Shown here: positions 1 to 8,074 of the stretch, piece by piece
Layout: each line of letters starts with the position of its first letter
How positions within the stretch are numbered: position 1 is the stretch's first letter
Source of the DNA: an uncultured Porphyromonadaceae bacterium
GTDB lineage: Bacteria > Bacteroidota > Bacteroidia > Bacteroidales > Muribaculaceae
Assembly (NCBI GenBank): GCA_905202215.1
Contig: CAJKRG010000019.1
Span: 1 to 46,098, forward strand
Reading direction: 5' to 3'
Length of the DNA stretch: 46,098 nt
The notes under the pieces: generated by a model
Database searches by the model: none
The model's input: only the letters and a program-made list of their open reading frames with translations
Told to the model about the DNA's origin: nothing
Program-made: the position numbers and the translations under genes

Positions 1-51
1 CCATCTCAGACTTTTTGGCCTGTGGTTTAACAGATATTATGAAACACCCTC
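1..51. mobile_element. Diverged right end of a MITE-like element (partial, cut by window edge)
   Basis: The block from GACTTTTTGGCCTGTG to the terminal CCCTC matches the right ends of the two complete elements at 7710-8043 and 13498-13831, with about seven mismatches in the last 33 bases. It is followed by TAA (52-54), which fits the 3-bp TNA target duplication seen at the intact copies. The rest of this copy lies to the left of the window. The divergence suggests an older insertion or a different subfamily. Confidence 0.7.
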
Positions 52-58
52 TAAATCG

Positions 59-469
59 ATGATGGCATTGACCTACCTGCTTGAGGATGACGAAGCTGAC
101 AAGACTGTTGCATATTACAGTGTGCTCAACGATAAGATTGTGTTTGACCCCGGTGAGAAGAAACTTTGGAATAGACTTAACCGCCATGTCGCTAATTCAA
201 AACGGCGTAAGGAATATCCGGCTGTCAAAATTGGCCGTCTTGCCGTATCCAAGGATTATGTAGGAAAGCAGATCGGTCGAGCGATTCTCTTGCAGGTGAA
301 ACACGTTTTCGCCACAATGCGCCGAAGTGCCTGCCGCTTCATTACGGTCGACGCATATGCTGCGGCTGTGCCTTTCTATGAAAAATGCGGATTTATGTTC
401 CTTTCCGAGAAAGATAAACATTCTCCGACAAGGGCTATGTATTTCGATCTGATCAACTTTCTGAATTGA
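59..469 (+). CDS. GNAT-family N-acetyltransferase, TacT-like, 5' end interrupted
   Basis: The 136 residues match the core and C-terminal part of short GNAT proteins of the TacT/toxin type, which acetylate aminoacyl-tRNA or other amines with acetyl-CoA. Visible are the YYSVLNDKI strand, the VKIGRLAV beta-4 strand, an acetyl-CoA pyrophosphate loop close to the usual form (VGKQIGRAIL), and the C-terminal VPFYEKCGF motif. Family members normally have about 35-45 more residues upstream. Here that part is replaced by the end of a repeat element at 1-51, and the frame stays open through the repeat to the window edge. The ATG at 59 is the first start inside the window. No DUF1778-type antitoxin gene is visible. 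Base composition is more AT-rich than the neighbours, which suggests transfer. Probably a truncated, non-functional copy, but a fused start outside the window cannot be excluded. Confidence 0.75.
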   Translation: MMALTYLLEDDEADKTVAYYSVLNDKIVFDPGEKKLWNRLNRHVANSKRRKEYPAVKIGRLAVSKDYVGKQIGRAILLQVKHVFATMRRSACRFITVDAYAAAVPFYEKCGFMFLSEKDKHSPTRAMYFDLINFLN

Positions 470-888
470 AACATATCACACGCTATTTGCAAATCCTCCA
501 AAAATATTGCAATTCGATAAGGACATCATTCTTTTTTCAGTCGGATTACAGTCAATAGCAACCGTAAATTGCTGAAAACTTGAACAATCAATACCGTGGT
601 ATATGCAGTAGCGAACTGCATTGAGGGGGCATTCGAACTTACTCTTTTTTTATTTTTTCATGTAATTTTTTCGACAGACAACCCGTATGTCGCGGTACTC
701 GATATACGGTTGAGAAAGAGCGTGGATATGCTAAAACACAGGTGCTTTTGTTGCTTTTTCCGATGAATTTCGGTGAAAATATTAGAGGTTGTTAACAACG
801 GCTAAATGACGGCGTCGGTCATTTTGGCGGACAGGGGGGCCGGTGGCGATTCTAACTTTGCAATGTCAACTAAAAAATTACCGACGCC
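470..888. other. AT-rich intergenic region with small palindromes
   Basis: No convincing gene. The first 300 bases are clearly more AT-rich than the rest of the window. Small inverted repeats are present: ATACCGTGGTAT near 594-605, TGCAGT/ACTGCA just after it, and GTTGTTAACAAC at 788-799. The last overlaps TTAGAGGTTGTT (782-793), which resembles the terminus of the MITE family in this window. A GGCGTCGGT / ACCGACGCC pair (about 809-817 and 881-889) brackets the start of the next gene. A TAACTTTG box (853-860) fits a Bacteroidetes -7 element, but no TTTG lies at the right spacing. Confidence 0.5.
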
Positions 889-1125
889 ATGGAAGAAACA
901 AACAGACCATCCGCAGACTTGCACGATGACGAGGCTCCCCGCCTGCTCGCTGCAATCCGTTCCAATCCCGAAACCGCCCGTGTCCTCGCAGGCATAGCCC
1001 TCGGCGGCGACCCCGTGGCACTCATCGCCGAACTCGCCCCGCCAGCACCTCCGGAGCCGCCCGCGCCCCCGAAACCTTCATGCCCCGCTTTCCTCGACTA
1101 CGTCCGCGAAAGCTTCTGGCAGTAA
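889..1125 (+). CDS. Small proline-rich protein of the phage-like islet, unknown function
   Basis: The predicted protein has 78 residues: an acidic N-terminus, a short helical part (residues 15-45) and a run of alternating Pro-Pro/Glu/Ala (about residues 50-66), then a short C-terminal tail ending ESFWQ. No family is recognised. It lies 74 bp upstream of the putative major capsid gene in the same orientation, so a role as a small head or scaffold-like accessory protein is conceivable, but that rests on position only. Confidence 0.5.
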   Translation: MEETNRPSADLHDDEAPRLLAAIRSNPETARVLAGIALGGDPVALIAELAPPAPPEPPAPPKPSCPAFLDYVRESFWQ

Positions 1126-1129
1126 TTAG

Positions 1130-1199
1130 ACTGAAAGGCAACCACTCCTAACTCCACACTAACCCCTAACCATTAACCCATAACCCTTAACCCCAAAAC
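1130..1199. repeat. TAACCC-type intergenic spacer repeat
   Basis: The spacer contains GCAACCACTCCTAACT followed by CCACAC (1138-1159) and then a run of TAACCCCTAACC / TTAACCC variants up to the capsid start codon. The same GCAACCACTCCTAACT block occurs in reverse orientation at 14281-14296, between the two small minus-strand genes. Similar TTAGGGG-like strings occur at 20399-20460 and 39602-39670. Confidence 0.65.
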
Positions 1200-2438
1200 A
1201 TGATCACCACACTCGAAACCATGGCGCAGCAGTCGCCCGAATTACTGCGAAACAGTATCGACGAACGCATCGTAAAAGTCCGTCCCATGTCTACACCCGT
1301 CGACCAGCTCTCGCGCTGCGGCCGTGCGCGCCGTGCCGGATCCATGACCGTCGAATACTACTCCGTAGACACAAAAAAGACCGAGGCAAAACTTGCCGAA
1401 GCCCATCCCGGCGGTGCCGGCAGTAAAAAATCCGACGATCTCTATACCTATATCCTCAAGACTACCGACGATTCCCTCTTCGAGATCTCCGAGACTATCC
1501 TCGTGCCCTCTCAGCCCGGATATGACAGGAACGGCAGGCCCTCGGGCGCGCTCATGCTCTATGTCGTCGACCGTCCGTCGGGCGGAGGCGTCGAGATTGC
1601 CCCTGTCAATGCCCGCGAGACCGAAATCATGGGCGGAAAAACCTTGCAGATGCCCTCGCTGCAGGTCGGTGAGCTGCTGGTGCGCATGGCCCGTGCCGCC
1701 ACCGAGCTTGATGTGCAGACGGCCCAGTTCGCCGCCCTCCCGCAGAAAGCGTCGAACAACTGTCAGATATTCAAAATGCAGGTAGAGCAGAGCACTCTGG
1801 CCAAGATCGCCGATAAGGAAGTCGGCTGGACGTTCTCCGACCAGGAAGAGGCCGCCATCATCGACATGCGTCTGGGCATGGAGAAAAATTTCCTCTTCGG
1901 CAGCCGCGCCCGTCTCTTCGACAGCACCAAGAACGAGCACATATACTTCACCGGCGGCATCTGGGGACAGGCCGGACGCGAACACGAGCTCCTCATCGAC
2001 GCTCTCACCGAAGGCGACCTCGTCGATCTCTGCAGCGCCGCCTTCTCGCTCAACAACGGTTCGCGCCGCAAGATCCTCATAGCCGGAACAGGCCTTGTGG
2101 AGGCGCTGAGCAAACTGCAGTTCACCCGCACACTGTCGGCCGGCGACACCATGGTCAAGTGGGGCATAGAGTTCAAGGAGATACGCTCCAATTTCGGCTC
2201 GCTTTATCTCCTACATTCCGAAGTCTTCGACCAGTGCGGTCACCGCAACGACGGCTTCGTGCTCGATCCCGACTACATGACCAAATATGTGCATGTGCCA
2301 TTCCAGGCCGAAACCCTCGACCTGCGCCGCTCCGGCCAGCGCAATACCGACGCCGTCGTCCTCACCGAGGCTTCCTGTCTGGTGCTCCGTTATCCCGACG
2401 CCCATATCCGTGTAATCGGCACAGTCGCAGGAGAATGA
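1200..2438 (+). CDS. Probable phage major capsid protein (SU10/DUF5309-like)
   Basis: The 412-residue protein resembles the SU10-type HK97-fold major capsid family. It has an N-terminal PMSTPVDQLSR segment typical of the arm before the capsid core, a central helical part, and a C-terminal half with short strands around GSLYLLHSEVFDQ, VLDPDYMTKYVHVPF and a final LTEASCLVLRYPDAHIRV. In this family that closing pattern is a fixed line-up of metal- or core-binding strands. The length fits. The assignment is by remembered family pattern and is supported by the portal-like gene 540 bp downstream. The next gene starts inside the stop codon (ATGA overlap), which indicates translational coupling. Confidence 0.6.
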   Translation: MITTLETMAQQSPELLRNSIDERIVKVRPMSTPVDQLSRCGRARRAGSMTVEYYSVDTKKTEAKLAEAHPGGAGSKKSDDLYTYILKTTDDSLFEISETILVPSQPGYDRNGRPSGALMLYVVDRPSGGGVEIAPVNARETEIMGGKTLQMPSLQVGELLVRMARAATELDVQTAQFAALPQKASNNCQIFKMQVEQSTLAKIADKEVGWTFSDQEEAAIIDMRLGMEKNFLFGSRARLFDSTKNEHIYFTGGIWGQAGREHELLIDALTEGDLVDLCSAAFSLNNGSRRKILIAGTGLVEALSKLQFTRTLSAGDTMVKWGIEFKEIRSNFGSLYLLHSEVFDQCGHRNDGFVLDPDYMTKYVHVPFQAETLDLRRSGQRNTDAVVLTEASCLVLRYPDAHIRVIGTVAGE

Positions 2439-2983
2439 AACTGACCCTCACACGCAGTGAAATGCTCGGCCGCCGGCGCCTTGCCGGCGGCTTCGAGCCC
2501 CTGCGCACCGACTGCACCGTCGGGGAGACTGCCGGAACCGACATCGACGCCCTTCTCTCACAGCAGATCCGCAGCCGCTATCTTGAACTGCTGGACAGCG
2601 CCGACCCTGCGCTCCTTGCGCCCGAGGATGTTGCCGCCGATACGGCTCTGACGCCATTCGGGGCCGGTGGCGTGCTGCTCTCGCTTCCTTCGGTGTGCCG
2701 CCGGGTGCTGTCGGTGAGGCTTGCGGGGTGGAACGGCATCGCCCCGGTTCTGCCGGAGTCCGCGCTGACCCGTGTGCGCGCCATGCTCCTCAATCCTTTC
2801 ACGGCCCCGGGCGCCTGTACACCTGTCGCCGTGGCTCTCTCCGCCGGCCGTGTCGCCGCATGGCCCGGCGGTAGCGCCGCCCTTGAGGTCATTGCCGTGT
2901 GCGACCACGGCCCCGATATTTATAAAATCGACGAGCGGGCGCTCGGGCTGCTCTGCGAGTCGCAATTCAATCCCCCGTTATGA
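2435..2983 (+). CDS. Possible head-tail connector/adaptor protein
   Basis: The start is the ATG overlapping the capsid stop (ATGA), giving 182 residues; longer readings of this frame run antisense-like through the capsid gene and are not credible. The protein is helical at the N-terminus (residues 1-60) and has a beta-rich second half with a LSLPSVCRRVLSVRLAGW strand pair and an IYKIDERALGLLCESQ tail. Position between a capsid-like and a portal-like gene, with 4-bp overlaps on both sides, suggests an adaptor of the P22 gp4 / T7 gp11 type. The sequence alone does not prove this. Confidence 0.5.
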   Translation: MKLTLTRSEMLGRRRLAGGFEPLRTDCTVGETAGTDIDALLSQQIRSRYLELLDSADPALLAPEDVAADTALTPFGAGGVLLSLPSVCRRVLSVRLAGWNGIAPVLPESALTRVRAMLLNPFTAPGACTPVAVALSAGRVAAWPGGSAALEVIAVCDHGPDIYKIDERALGLLCESQFNPPL

Positions 2984-4260
2984 AAAATGCATTTGAAGCC
3001 GCATATGCCGCATGGGCCGCGGGCGCCTCCCTCAGGGCGCGCCGCCGCCGGTACAAACGTTTTACCTACGGCGACCAGTGGAGCGACATGGTCGAGCTTG
3101 CCGACGGCCGGTTCGTGCGCGAGGACCGCTACGTGCGCCAGAGCGGCAAACAGCCGATGACCAACAATCTAATACGCCAGCTCGTGAAAAATATCGTGGG
3201 CCGCTACCGCACACGGTGTGCCGAGGCCGGAACCTATTCTGCCCTCGGAGAGATCGCCGGGGCCAATTCTCTCGACGAGCTCGACAGCCGCATGCTCGAG
3301 GAGTTTCTCATTTCGGGCTGTGCCGTGCAGAGGGTGTGGGGCGGCGAACGCTTCGGGCGCGCCGGCGTGTGGGTCGATAATGTCGATCCCGAGTCGTTCT
3401 TCGTCGGCCCTTTCCGCGATCCGAGAGGCTGGGACATCGGCCTTGTCGGCATGCTCCATGACATGACTTTTCCCGAGATGGTCAACCGTTTCGCCGGTTC
3501 CGACGCCGCGCGTGAGAGTGAACTGCGGAGCCTCTTCGAGTCGTGTACGCGCTCTGTCGGGGTGGCCGCCGCGGGTGGCTCATCCGGCTCCTTCGGGCTT
3601 AGCGCCGTTCCGGGGCATTGCCGTGTGGCCGAGGTCTGGACGCTCGATGCGCGCCGCGAGGCCGACGACTCGCCGAAACGCGTGTTCACGTGGCATTGCC
3701 GCTGGTTCGCCCCCGACGGACGTCTCCTCGACGAGTACGACTCGCCCTTCGCGCATGCCTCGCATCCGTTCGCGGTGAAATTCTATCCTCTCACCGACGG
3801 CGAGGTACATTCTTTTGTCGAAGACGTTGTCGACCAGCAGAAGGCCATCAACCGTCTGATGGTGCAGATAGACCATATCATGGCTACATCGGCCAAGGGT
3901 GTGCTCCTATTCCCTATCGACCAGAAACCTACCGACATGTCATGGACCGACATATGCGAGCGCTGGGCGCAGCCCGACGGCCTCATCCCCGTCACGGGTG
4001 TAGGGTCGCAGATGCCTCACCAGGTGGTGACGAATAACGATAACAACGGCGCCTATCAGCTCCTTCAGCTCCAGATGAAGCTTTTCGAGGAAGTGTCGGG
4101 TGTCAGCGAGGCCCTTCTCGGCAAGGGTCTTTCATCGGCCCGCGGCTCCGAACTCTACGAAAGCCAGGTACGCAACGCCACTGCCGCCCTGACCGACCTC
4201 TTCGAGTCCTTCGGCTCCTTCATCACCGCTCGCAACAACAAAATTAGGCTATTAGGCTGA
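2980..4260 (+). CDS. Phage portal protein (P22-like), probably 3' truncated
   Basis: The 426-residue protein shows a portal signature: an N-terminal RRRYKRFTYGDQW segment, a GKQPMTNNLIRQLVKNIVGRYR segment, and a later HPFAVKFYPLTDGEVHSFVEDVVDQQKAINR stretch that corresponds to the conserved dimer/wing region of P22-type portals. These proteins form the dodecameric DNA channel at one capsid vertex. The usual family length is 500-700 residues. Here the protein ends in ARNNKIRLLG, encoded by sequence that runs straight into an 8-bp tandem repeat containing the stop codon, so the 3' end has probably been lost. No terminase, protease or tail gene is nearby. Confidence 0.7.
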   Translation: MKNAFEAAYAAWAAGASLRARRRRYKRFTYGDQWSDMVELADGRFVREDRYVRQSGKQPMTNNLIRQLVKNIVGRYRTRCAEAGTYSALGEIAGANSLDELDSRMLEEFLISGCAVQRVWGGERFGRAGVWVDNVDPESFFVGPFRDPRGWDIGLVGMLHDMTFPEMVNRFAGSDAARESELRSLFESCTRSVGVAAAGGSSGSFGLSAVPGHCRVAEVWTLDARREADDSPKRVFTWHCRWFAPDGRLLDEYDSPFAHASHPFAVKFYPLTDGEVHSFVEDVVDQQKAINRLMVQIDHIMATSAKGVLLFPIDQKPTDMSWTDICERWAQPDGLIPVTGVGSQMPHQVVTNNDNNGAYQLLQLQMKLFEEVSGVSEALLGKGLSSARGSELYESQVRNATAALTDLFESFGSFITARNNKIRLLG

Positions 4261-4328
4261 CGAGCTGACAAGCTGACAGGCTGACAGGCTGACAGGCTGA
4301 CGAGCTGACAGGCTGATGGGCTGACGAG
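4257..4328. repeat. Nine-copy 8-bp tandem repeat (CTGACRRG)
   Basis: Nine contiguous 8-bp units, CTGACAGG with variants CTGACGAG, CTGACAAG and CTGATGGG, starting within the stop codon region of the portal-like gene (TGA at 4258-4260). The preceding ATTAGGCTATTAGGCT is also a short duplication. The array looks like replication-slippage sequence that grew at the 3' end of a decaying gene. Downstream (about 4350-4382) there is a further short duplication built on CGCCTGTCCGCC. Confidence 0.9.
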
Positions 4329-4382
4329 TGCTCCATATATTGATAACTTAGACGCCTGTCCGCCCGACCGCCTGTCCGCCTA

Positions 4383-4414
4383 TTTGCTTATATGGGGATT
4401 TTTGCGGATATTTG
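4383..4414 (+). promoter_or_regulatory. Bacteroidetes-type promoter of the secreted protein gene
   Basis: TTTG at 4383-4386, a 20-bp spacer, then GATATTTG (4407-4414), 7 of 8 positions of TAnnTTTG. It lies 26 bp upstream of the start codon at 4441. Confidence 0.6.
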
Positions 4415-4440
4415 CAGTATAAATCACATTATTATACTCC

Positions 4441-7400
4441 TTGATGATAACTAAATTGCTTAAAAAGCTGCTTTGTGGCATCGCCGTGTTTGCGGCGCTG
4501 CCCCTGCCGGCTCAGATGAAAGCGCCATCGCTCGACAATCTGAGAATCAACGGCATGCTGATGTATGACAACAACCGGAGCGAGGACGTTCTGGGCTTTT
4601 ACGAATATAGCGTCACTGCCCCTGTGAGCCGCCGTGCACTCGTTCTCTCGCCGCGCAACTATCTGTCCGGTGATGCCGTGGTGGTCGACGGGAAACTGTA
4701 TACCTATCACCTTGAGGTGCAGTACGGATATGTGAACTCCGCCTTCTATACCGTGATCGACGTCGCTACCGGCGAAGCCGTCAAGAGCCAGAATATAAGC
4801 TGGGATCTCGGCGCCGCTTACTCCCACTATGCCACATCTGCGGCACTCAACGCCGTCGACGGCAAGGTATATTGCTCCGGATATGAATATAACGAGGCCG
4901 ACAAGACTCTGACACCGACCCTGAAGATATGGAATGTCAGGGAGAACTCGAAAGAGACTGTCGGCACCATGCAGGCGTCGCTGGCCGTGATGGCATTCGA
5001 CAAGGCCGGCAATCTCTACGGTATCACAGGCTCGTCGTCGCGCACAGCCGACGATGGCGGCCGCCTCGTGAAAGTCGATACGGCGACCGGCTCGCTGACC
5101 ATTGTCGGCGACACAGGTGTGCGCCCGTGGTTTGACCAGAGCGGCGTCATCAGTCCCTACGACGGTCGCCTCTACTGGTTTGCCAACGAGATCGTGCCCG
5201 GCGGAGGCGCCAACGACGCATATGCCCGCCTCTATGCCGTCGATACGGCTACCGCGGCGGCCGAATGCATAGGCGACATGCCCGAAGGCGACGAGGTGGT
5301 GGCCGCGTGGATTCCGGCGCAGACCATTGACGATGCCGCTCCCGGCGTGGTGTCGGGCGTCACTCCGGCCTTTACAGCACCGTCGCTCGCAGGTACGATC
5401 AACTTCACACTGCCTTCGAAGAGCTATTCAGGCGCCGCCCTCGACGGCTCCCTTGACTGGAGTGTGTCGGCCGGAGACAAGGTGTTTGCCACGGGCCGGG
5501 GTACAGCCGGAGCCTCTGTCTCGGCTGATGTGACTGTTGAAAAGAGCGGCCCGTATTTCTTCGAAGTGTCGGCCGCCAACGGGGCCGGCGCCGGTGTGCC
5601 GGTGCGCACGGAGGCTTATGTGGGCTACGGCGTGCCTGCTCCTGTCGGTCCGGTGACTTTTGCGGTCGAAGACGGACGCCATGTCGTGACCTGGGATCAT
5701 GTGACAGCTCTCGCAGCCGGTGCATATCTCGAAGGCGGCCATGCCTCCTACCGCGTGGTGCGTCAGCCGGGCGATGTGCTGCTTCATGAAAATCTGAGCG
5801 AAAACCGCTTCGAGGAACCCGCGCTCGACGGCGCGATACAGGCCACATACTACGAGATAACGGCTGTCAACGGCGACATGAGCGCCGCAGCCACACGGTC
5901 GAACTCCGTCGTTACCGGCAGCACGGTAGCGCTTCCCTTCACCGAGAACTTCGAAGACCAGTCGGCTCTCGGACTCTTTACCATAAACGACGCCAACAAC
6001 GACGGCACCACATGGGCCTACTATTCCTACGGCAAGGCCGTGCAGATACGTCAGTCTACCTCCGCCGACCACGACGACTGGCTCGTGCTGCCGAAGGCCA
6101 TGCTCGAGGCCGGCTACAGCTACGAACTGAAATTCAGCTGCTATGCCAACGTCGCAAGCTATGTCAATATCCTTGATGTGGCGATGGGCGCCGATCCCGC
6201 CGACATGAGCGAGACCCTCGCCTCCGATATCGAAGTGACCGGTGCGCGCTCGTCGTCGATGAAAGAGGTGAGCGTCGTCATAAAACCCGAACGTACGGCG
6301 GCCTACAATATAGGTATCCATATAAAGAGCGCCAAGCGTCAGGGCACCTTCTCGATCAAGAATGTTTCGCTGTCGGCCGGACAGTCGACAGCCATTCCCG
6401 CCGCTCCCTCCGTCGTGGCCACGGCCGCTCCCGAAGGCGCGCTCGCTGCCGTGCTCACCATCGGCGCCCCGACTCTCACCGCCGGCGGCGATGCCCTTGC
6501 CAACGCAGTGACCGGCTTCGAGATAATGCGCGACGGCACTCCTCTGGCCACCATCGATGCCGAGGCCGGGAAGACCGAATATACCTATGAAGACCGCACG
6601 GTCGACGCGGCCGGTCTCCATACCTATACCGTATGCGCCGTCAACGCCGACGGCAAGGGCGAGACAGCCGAAGCCGCCGTCTATGTGGGCCGCGACCTGC
6701 CTGCCGCTCCCGCCGGATTCGTTGCCATCGACAATTTCGACGGTACCGTCACCCTGAGCTGGGCCGAGCCGTCGGCCACCGGCCTCAACGGCGGCTATGT
6801 CGATACCGCCCGTCTGGTCTACTCCGTGACCGACTCCGACAAAAATGTCACCGAAGGCCTGCGCGGCACTTCGGCCAAAAGCACTATCGCGAAGACCGGC
6901 GACCAGAAAGCAGTGACCTATATCCTCGGCGTGAAGTATGACGACGATGCCGCCATGAAGGAGCAGACCGCCGAGTCGAATACCCTTGTGGCCGGCGCTC
7001 CCTACATGCTGCCTTTTGCCGAAACATTCGCCAACGGCGCCGCCGGAACACAGCTATGGACCAAAGAACCCGTCAGGTTCGAGAAATCGTATGATCTCGA
7101 GTTCAGTGTCAGCTCCGACTCCGACCACGGAGGCGACGGCGCGGGCCTTAAGGTATATTCGTATGCAAACAACACCGCAGGCCGCTGGATATCGCCCGGC
7201 ATGGATCTGTCGCAGAGCGTGAATCCGGAGCTGACCATGTGGGTGAAAATGTTCAGTTTGGATGCCTCCTTCGAACTTCAGGTACAGAAGGAATACGGCG
7301 AGTGGGAGACCGTCGCCACGGTCGATCCATCGACAGAGTGGGTCGAGCTGAAGGCCCCGCTGTCGGCTTACCGCGGACGCTTCGTGCGCCTCGGCCTCAC

Positions 7401-7608
7401 AGGCGTCTTCGCCAAGGGCTACAATGGTGTGTATATGGACGATATCGCCGTGCGCGAATCGACCTCGGGCATTGACGGCGTCGCCGCGCCCGACACCACC
7501 GGTACGGAAATCTATAACGTGCAGGGCCTCCGCGTGAGCGATACCGCCGCGCCGGGCGTCTACATTGTCCGCAAGGGCGGCGAAGTGCGTAAAGTGATAG
7601 TCCGGTAG
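4441..7608 (+). CDS. Large secreted multidomain protein with Fn3-like and jelly-roll domains
   Basis: The 1055-residue protein starts with a signal peptide (about residues 1-25, ending PLPAQ). The next 260 residues look like a beta-propeller, with repeated short blocks naming the same kind of strand pattern (KVYCSGYEY, NLYGITGSS, RLYWFANE). Fibronectin type III-like segments follow (about 300-490 and 650-890). Between and after them are two jelly-roll modules of the cleaved-adhesin/choice-of-anchor type, opening LPFTENFEDQSA (about 498) and LPFAETFANGAA (about 860). The C-terminus (IYNVQGLRV ... PGVYIVRKGGEVRKVIV) looks like a type IX secretion sorting domain. It is likely surface-exposed or released. 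No catalytic motif is recognised. A strong hairpin follows the stop. Confidence 0.75.
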   Translation: MMITKLLKKLLCGIAVFAALPLPAQMKAPSLDNLRINGMLMYDNNRSEDVLGFYEYSVTAPVSRRALVLSPRNYLSGDAVVVDGKLYTYHLEVQYGYVNSAFYTVIDVATGEAVKSQNISWDLGAAYSHYATSAALNAVDGKVYCSGYEYNEADKTLTPTLKIWNVRENSKETVGTMQASLAVMAFDKAGNLYGITGSSSRTADDGGRLVKVDTATGSLTIVGDTGVRPWFDQSGVISPYDGRLYWFANEIVPGGGANDAYARLYAVDTATAAAECIGDMPEGDEVVAAWIPAQTIDDAAPGVVSGVTPAFTAPSLAGTINFTLPSKSYSGAALDGSLDWSVSAGDKVFATGRGTAGASVSADVTVEKSGPYFFEVSAANGAGAGVPVRTEAYVGYGVPAPVGPVTFAVEDGRHVVTWDHVTALAAGAYLEGGHASYRVVRQPGDVLLHENLSENRFEEPALDGAIQATYYEITAVNGDMSAAATRSNSVVTGSTVALPFTENFEDQSALGLFTINDANNDGTTWAYYSYGKAVQIRQSTSADHDDWLVLPKAMLEAGYSYELKFSCYANVASYVNILDVAMGADPADMSETLASDIEVTGARSSSMKEVSVVIKPERTAAYNIGIHIKSAKRQGTFSIKNVSLSAGQSTAIPAAPSVVATAAPEGALAAVLTIGAPTLTAGGDALANAVTGFEIMRDGTPLATIDAEAGKTEYTYEDRTVDAAGLHTYTVCAVNADGKGETAEAAVYVGRDLPAAPAGFVAIDNFDGTVTLSWAEPSATGLNGGYVDTARLVYSVTDSDKNVTEGLRGTSAKSTIAKTGDQKAVTYILGVKYDDDAAMKEQTAESNTLVAGAPYMLPFAETFANGAAGTQLWTKEPVRFEKSYDLEFSVSSDSDHGGDGAGLKVYSYANNTAGRWISPGMDLSQSVNPELTMWVKMFSLDASFELQVQKEYGEWETVATVDPSTEWVELKAPLSAYRGRFVRLGLTGVFAKGYNGVYMDDIAVRESTSGIDGVAAPDTTGTEIYNVQGLRVSDTAAPGVYIVRKGGEVRKVIVR

Positions 7609-7628
7609 GACTCTCTGCAAAAGACGAC

Positions 7629-7662
7629 GACAGGGCGTCCGGCGGCTGCCGGACGCCCTGTC
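7629..7662 (+). terminator. Strong hairpin after the secreted protein gene
   Basis: A perfect 15-bp stem (7629-7643 with 7648-7662; arm begins GACAGGGCGTCC) and a 4-base loop lie 20 bp after the stop codon. No T-run follows directly, so termination may be factor-dependent. The right foot of the hairpin overlaps the -33 region of the next promoter. Confidence 0.8.
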
Positions 7663-7692
7663 TGTGTTATTGGAAAAAAAGTTGTATATTTG
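7661..7692 (+). promoter_or_regulatory. Promoter upstream of speA, separated from it by a MITE
   Basis: TCTG (7661-7664), a 20-bp spacer and a perfect TAnnTTTG box, TATATTTG (7685-7692). Transcription would start around 7696-7699. The MITE at 7710 begins just downstream, so it would be transcribed as part of the speA 5' leader. Confidence 0.6.
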
Positions 7693-7709
7693 TGGCTGGA
7701 ATCAACTAA

Positions 7710-8043
7710 GAGGTTGTTTAATAACATATGTGAAATCACAGGTTGGTGTATTTTGCTTAAATTGCACATTATGAAGAGGGAACATAGCGGTGGCTATGTG
7801 ACCGATGAGTGATGGGCAAGTTAACAAAAAGACGCCAGGACTGCACTAATGTTAAAAACGCCTCGTTAAAATCTTATCAAAAACCATTGTAAGCATGGGA
7901 ACAAAGGCTTCGCCTCCAAAAATTCGGAGTGTCTTCATATCTTCGACTCAGTCACATAGCCACCGCTATGCTCCTTCGTCTCAGATATAAATCCATATCC
8001 GACTTTTTGGCCTGTGTTTTCACATATGTTATTAAACAACCTC
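7710..8043. mobile_element. MITE-like element, copy A (334 bp, TAA target duplication)
   Basis: The terminal inverted repeats are 33 bp (7710-7742 and 8011-8043, starting GAGGTTGTTTAATAAC) with one mismatch. TAA at 7707-7709 and again at 8044-8046 is a 3-bp target duplication. Inside, a second inverted repeat carries CATAGC-GGTG-GCTATG (7783-7798) and CATAGC-CACC-GCTATG (7955-7970), each a hairpin of its own and also complementary to each other. A small AGGC-TTC-GCCT hairpin lies near 7905. There is no transposase reading frame. GAG termini and a TNA duplication match what is known of the IS1031 subgroup of the IS5 family, so trans-mobilisation by such a transposase is a reasonable inference. 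Confidence 0.88.
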
Positions 8044-8074
8044 TAAAACACATTTATACTATTTTATACGGCAC

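Noticed and set aside
612..640. AGTTCGAATGCCCCC on the minus strand, considered as a tRNA T-arm or phage attachment site
   Set aside because: The 5' half of the T-stem does not pair and no cloverleaf can be drawn; left unassigned.
2159..2434. Upstream extension of the connector gene frame inside the capsid gene
   Set aside because: The extension is rich in Arg/Pro and reads as an out-of-frame shadow; the ATGA overlap at 2435 is the natural start.
4257..4328. Tandem array considered as a CRISPR
   Set aside because: The unit is 8 bp with no spacers between copies, so it is a simple tandem repeat; no cas gene is in the window.
7669..8074. Riboswitch before speA
   Set aside because: The structure there is the MITE, which is shared with other, unrelated sites.
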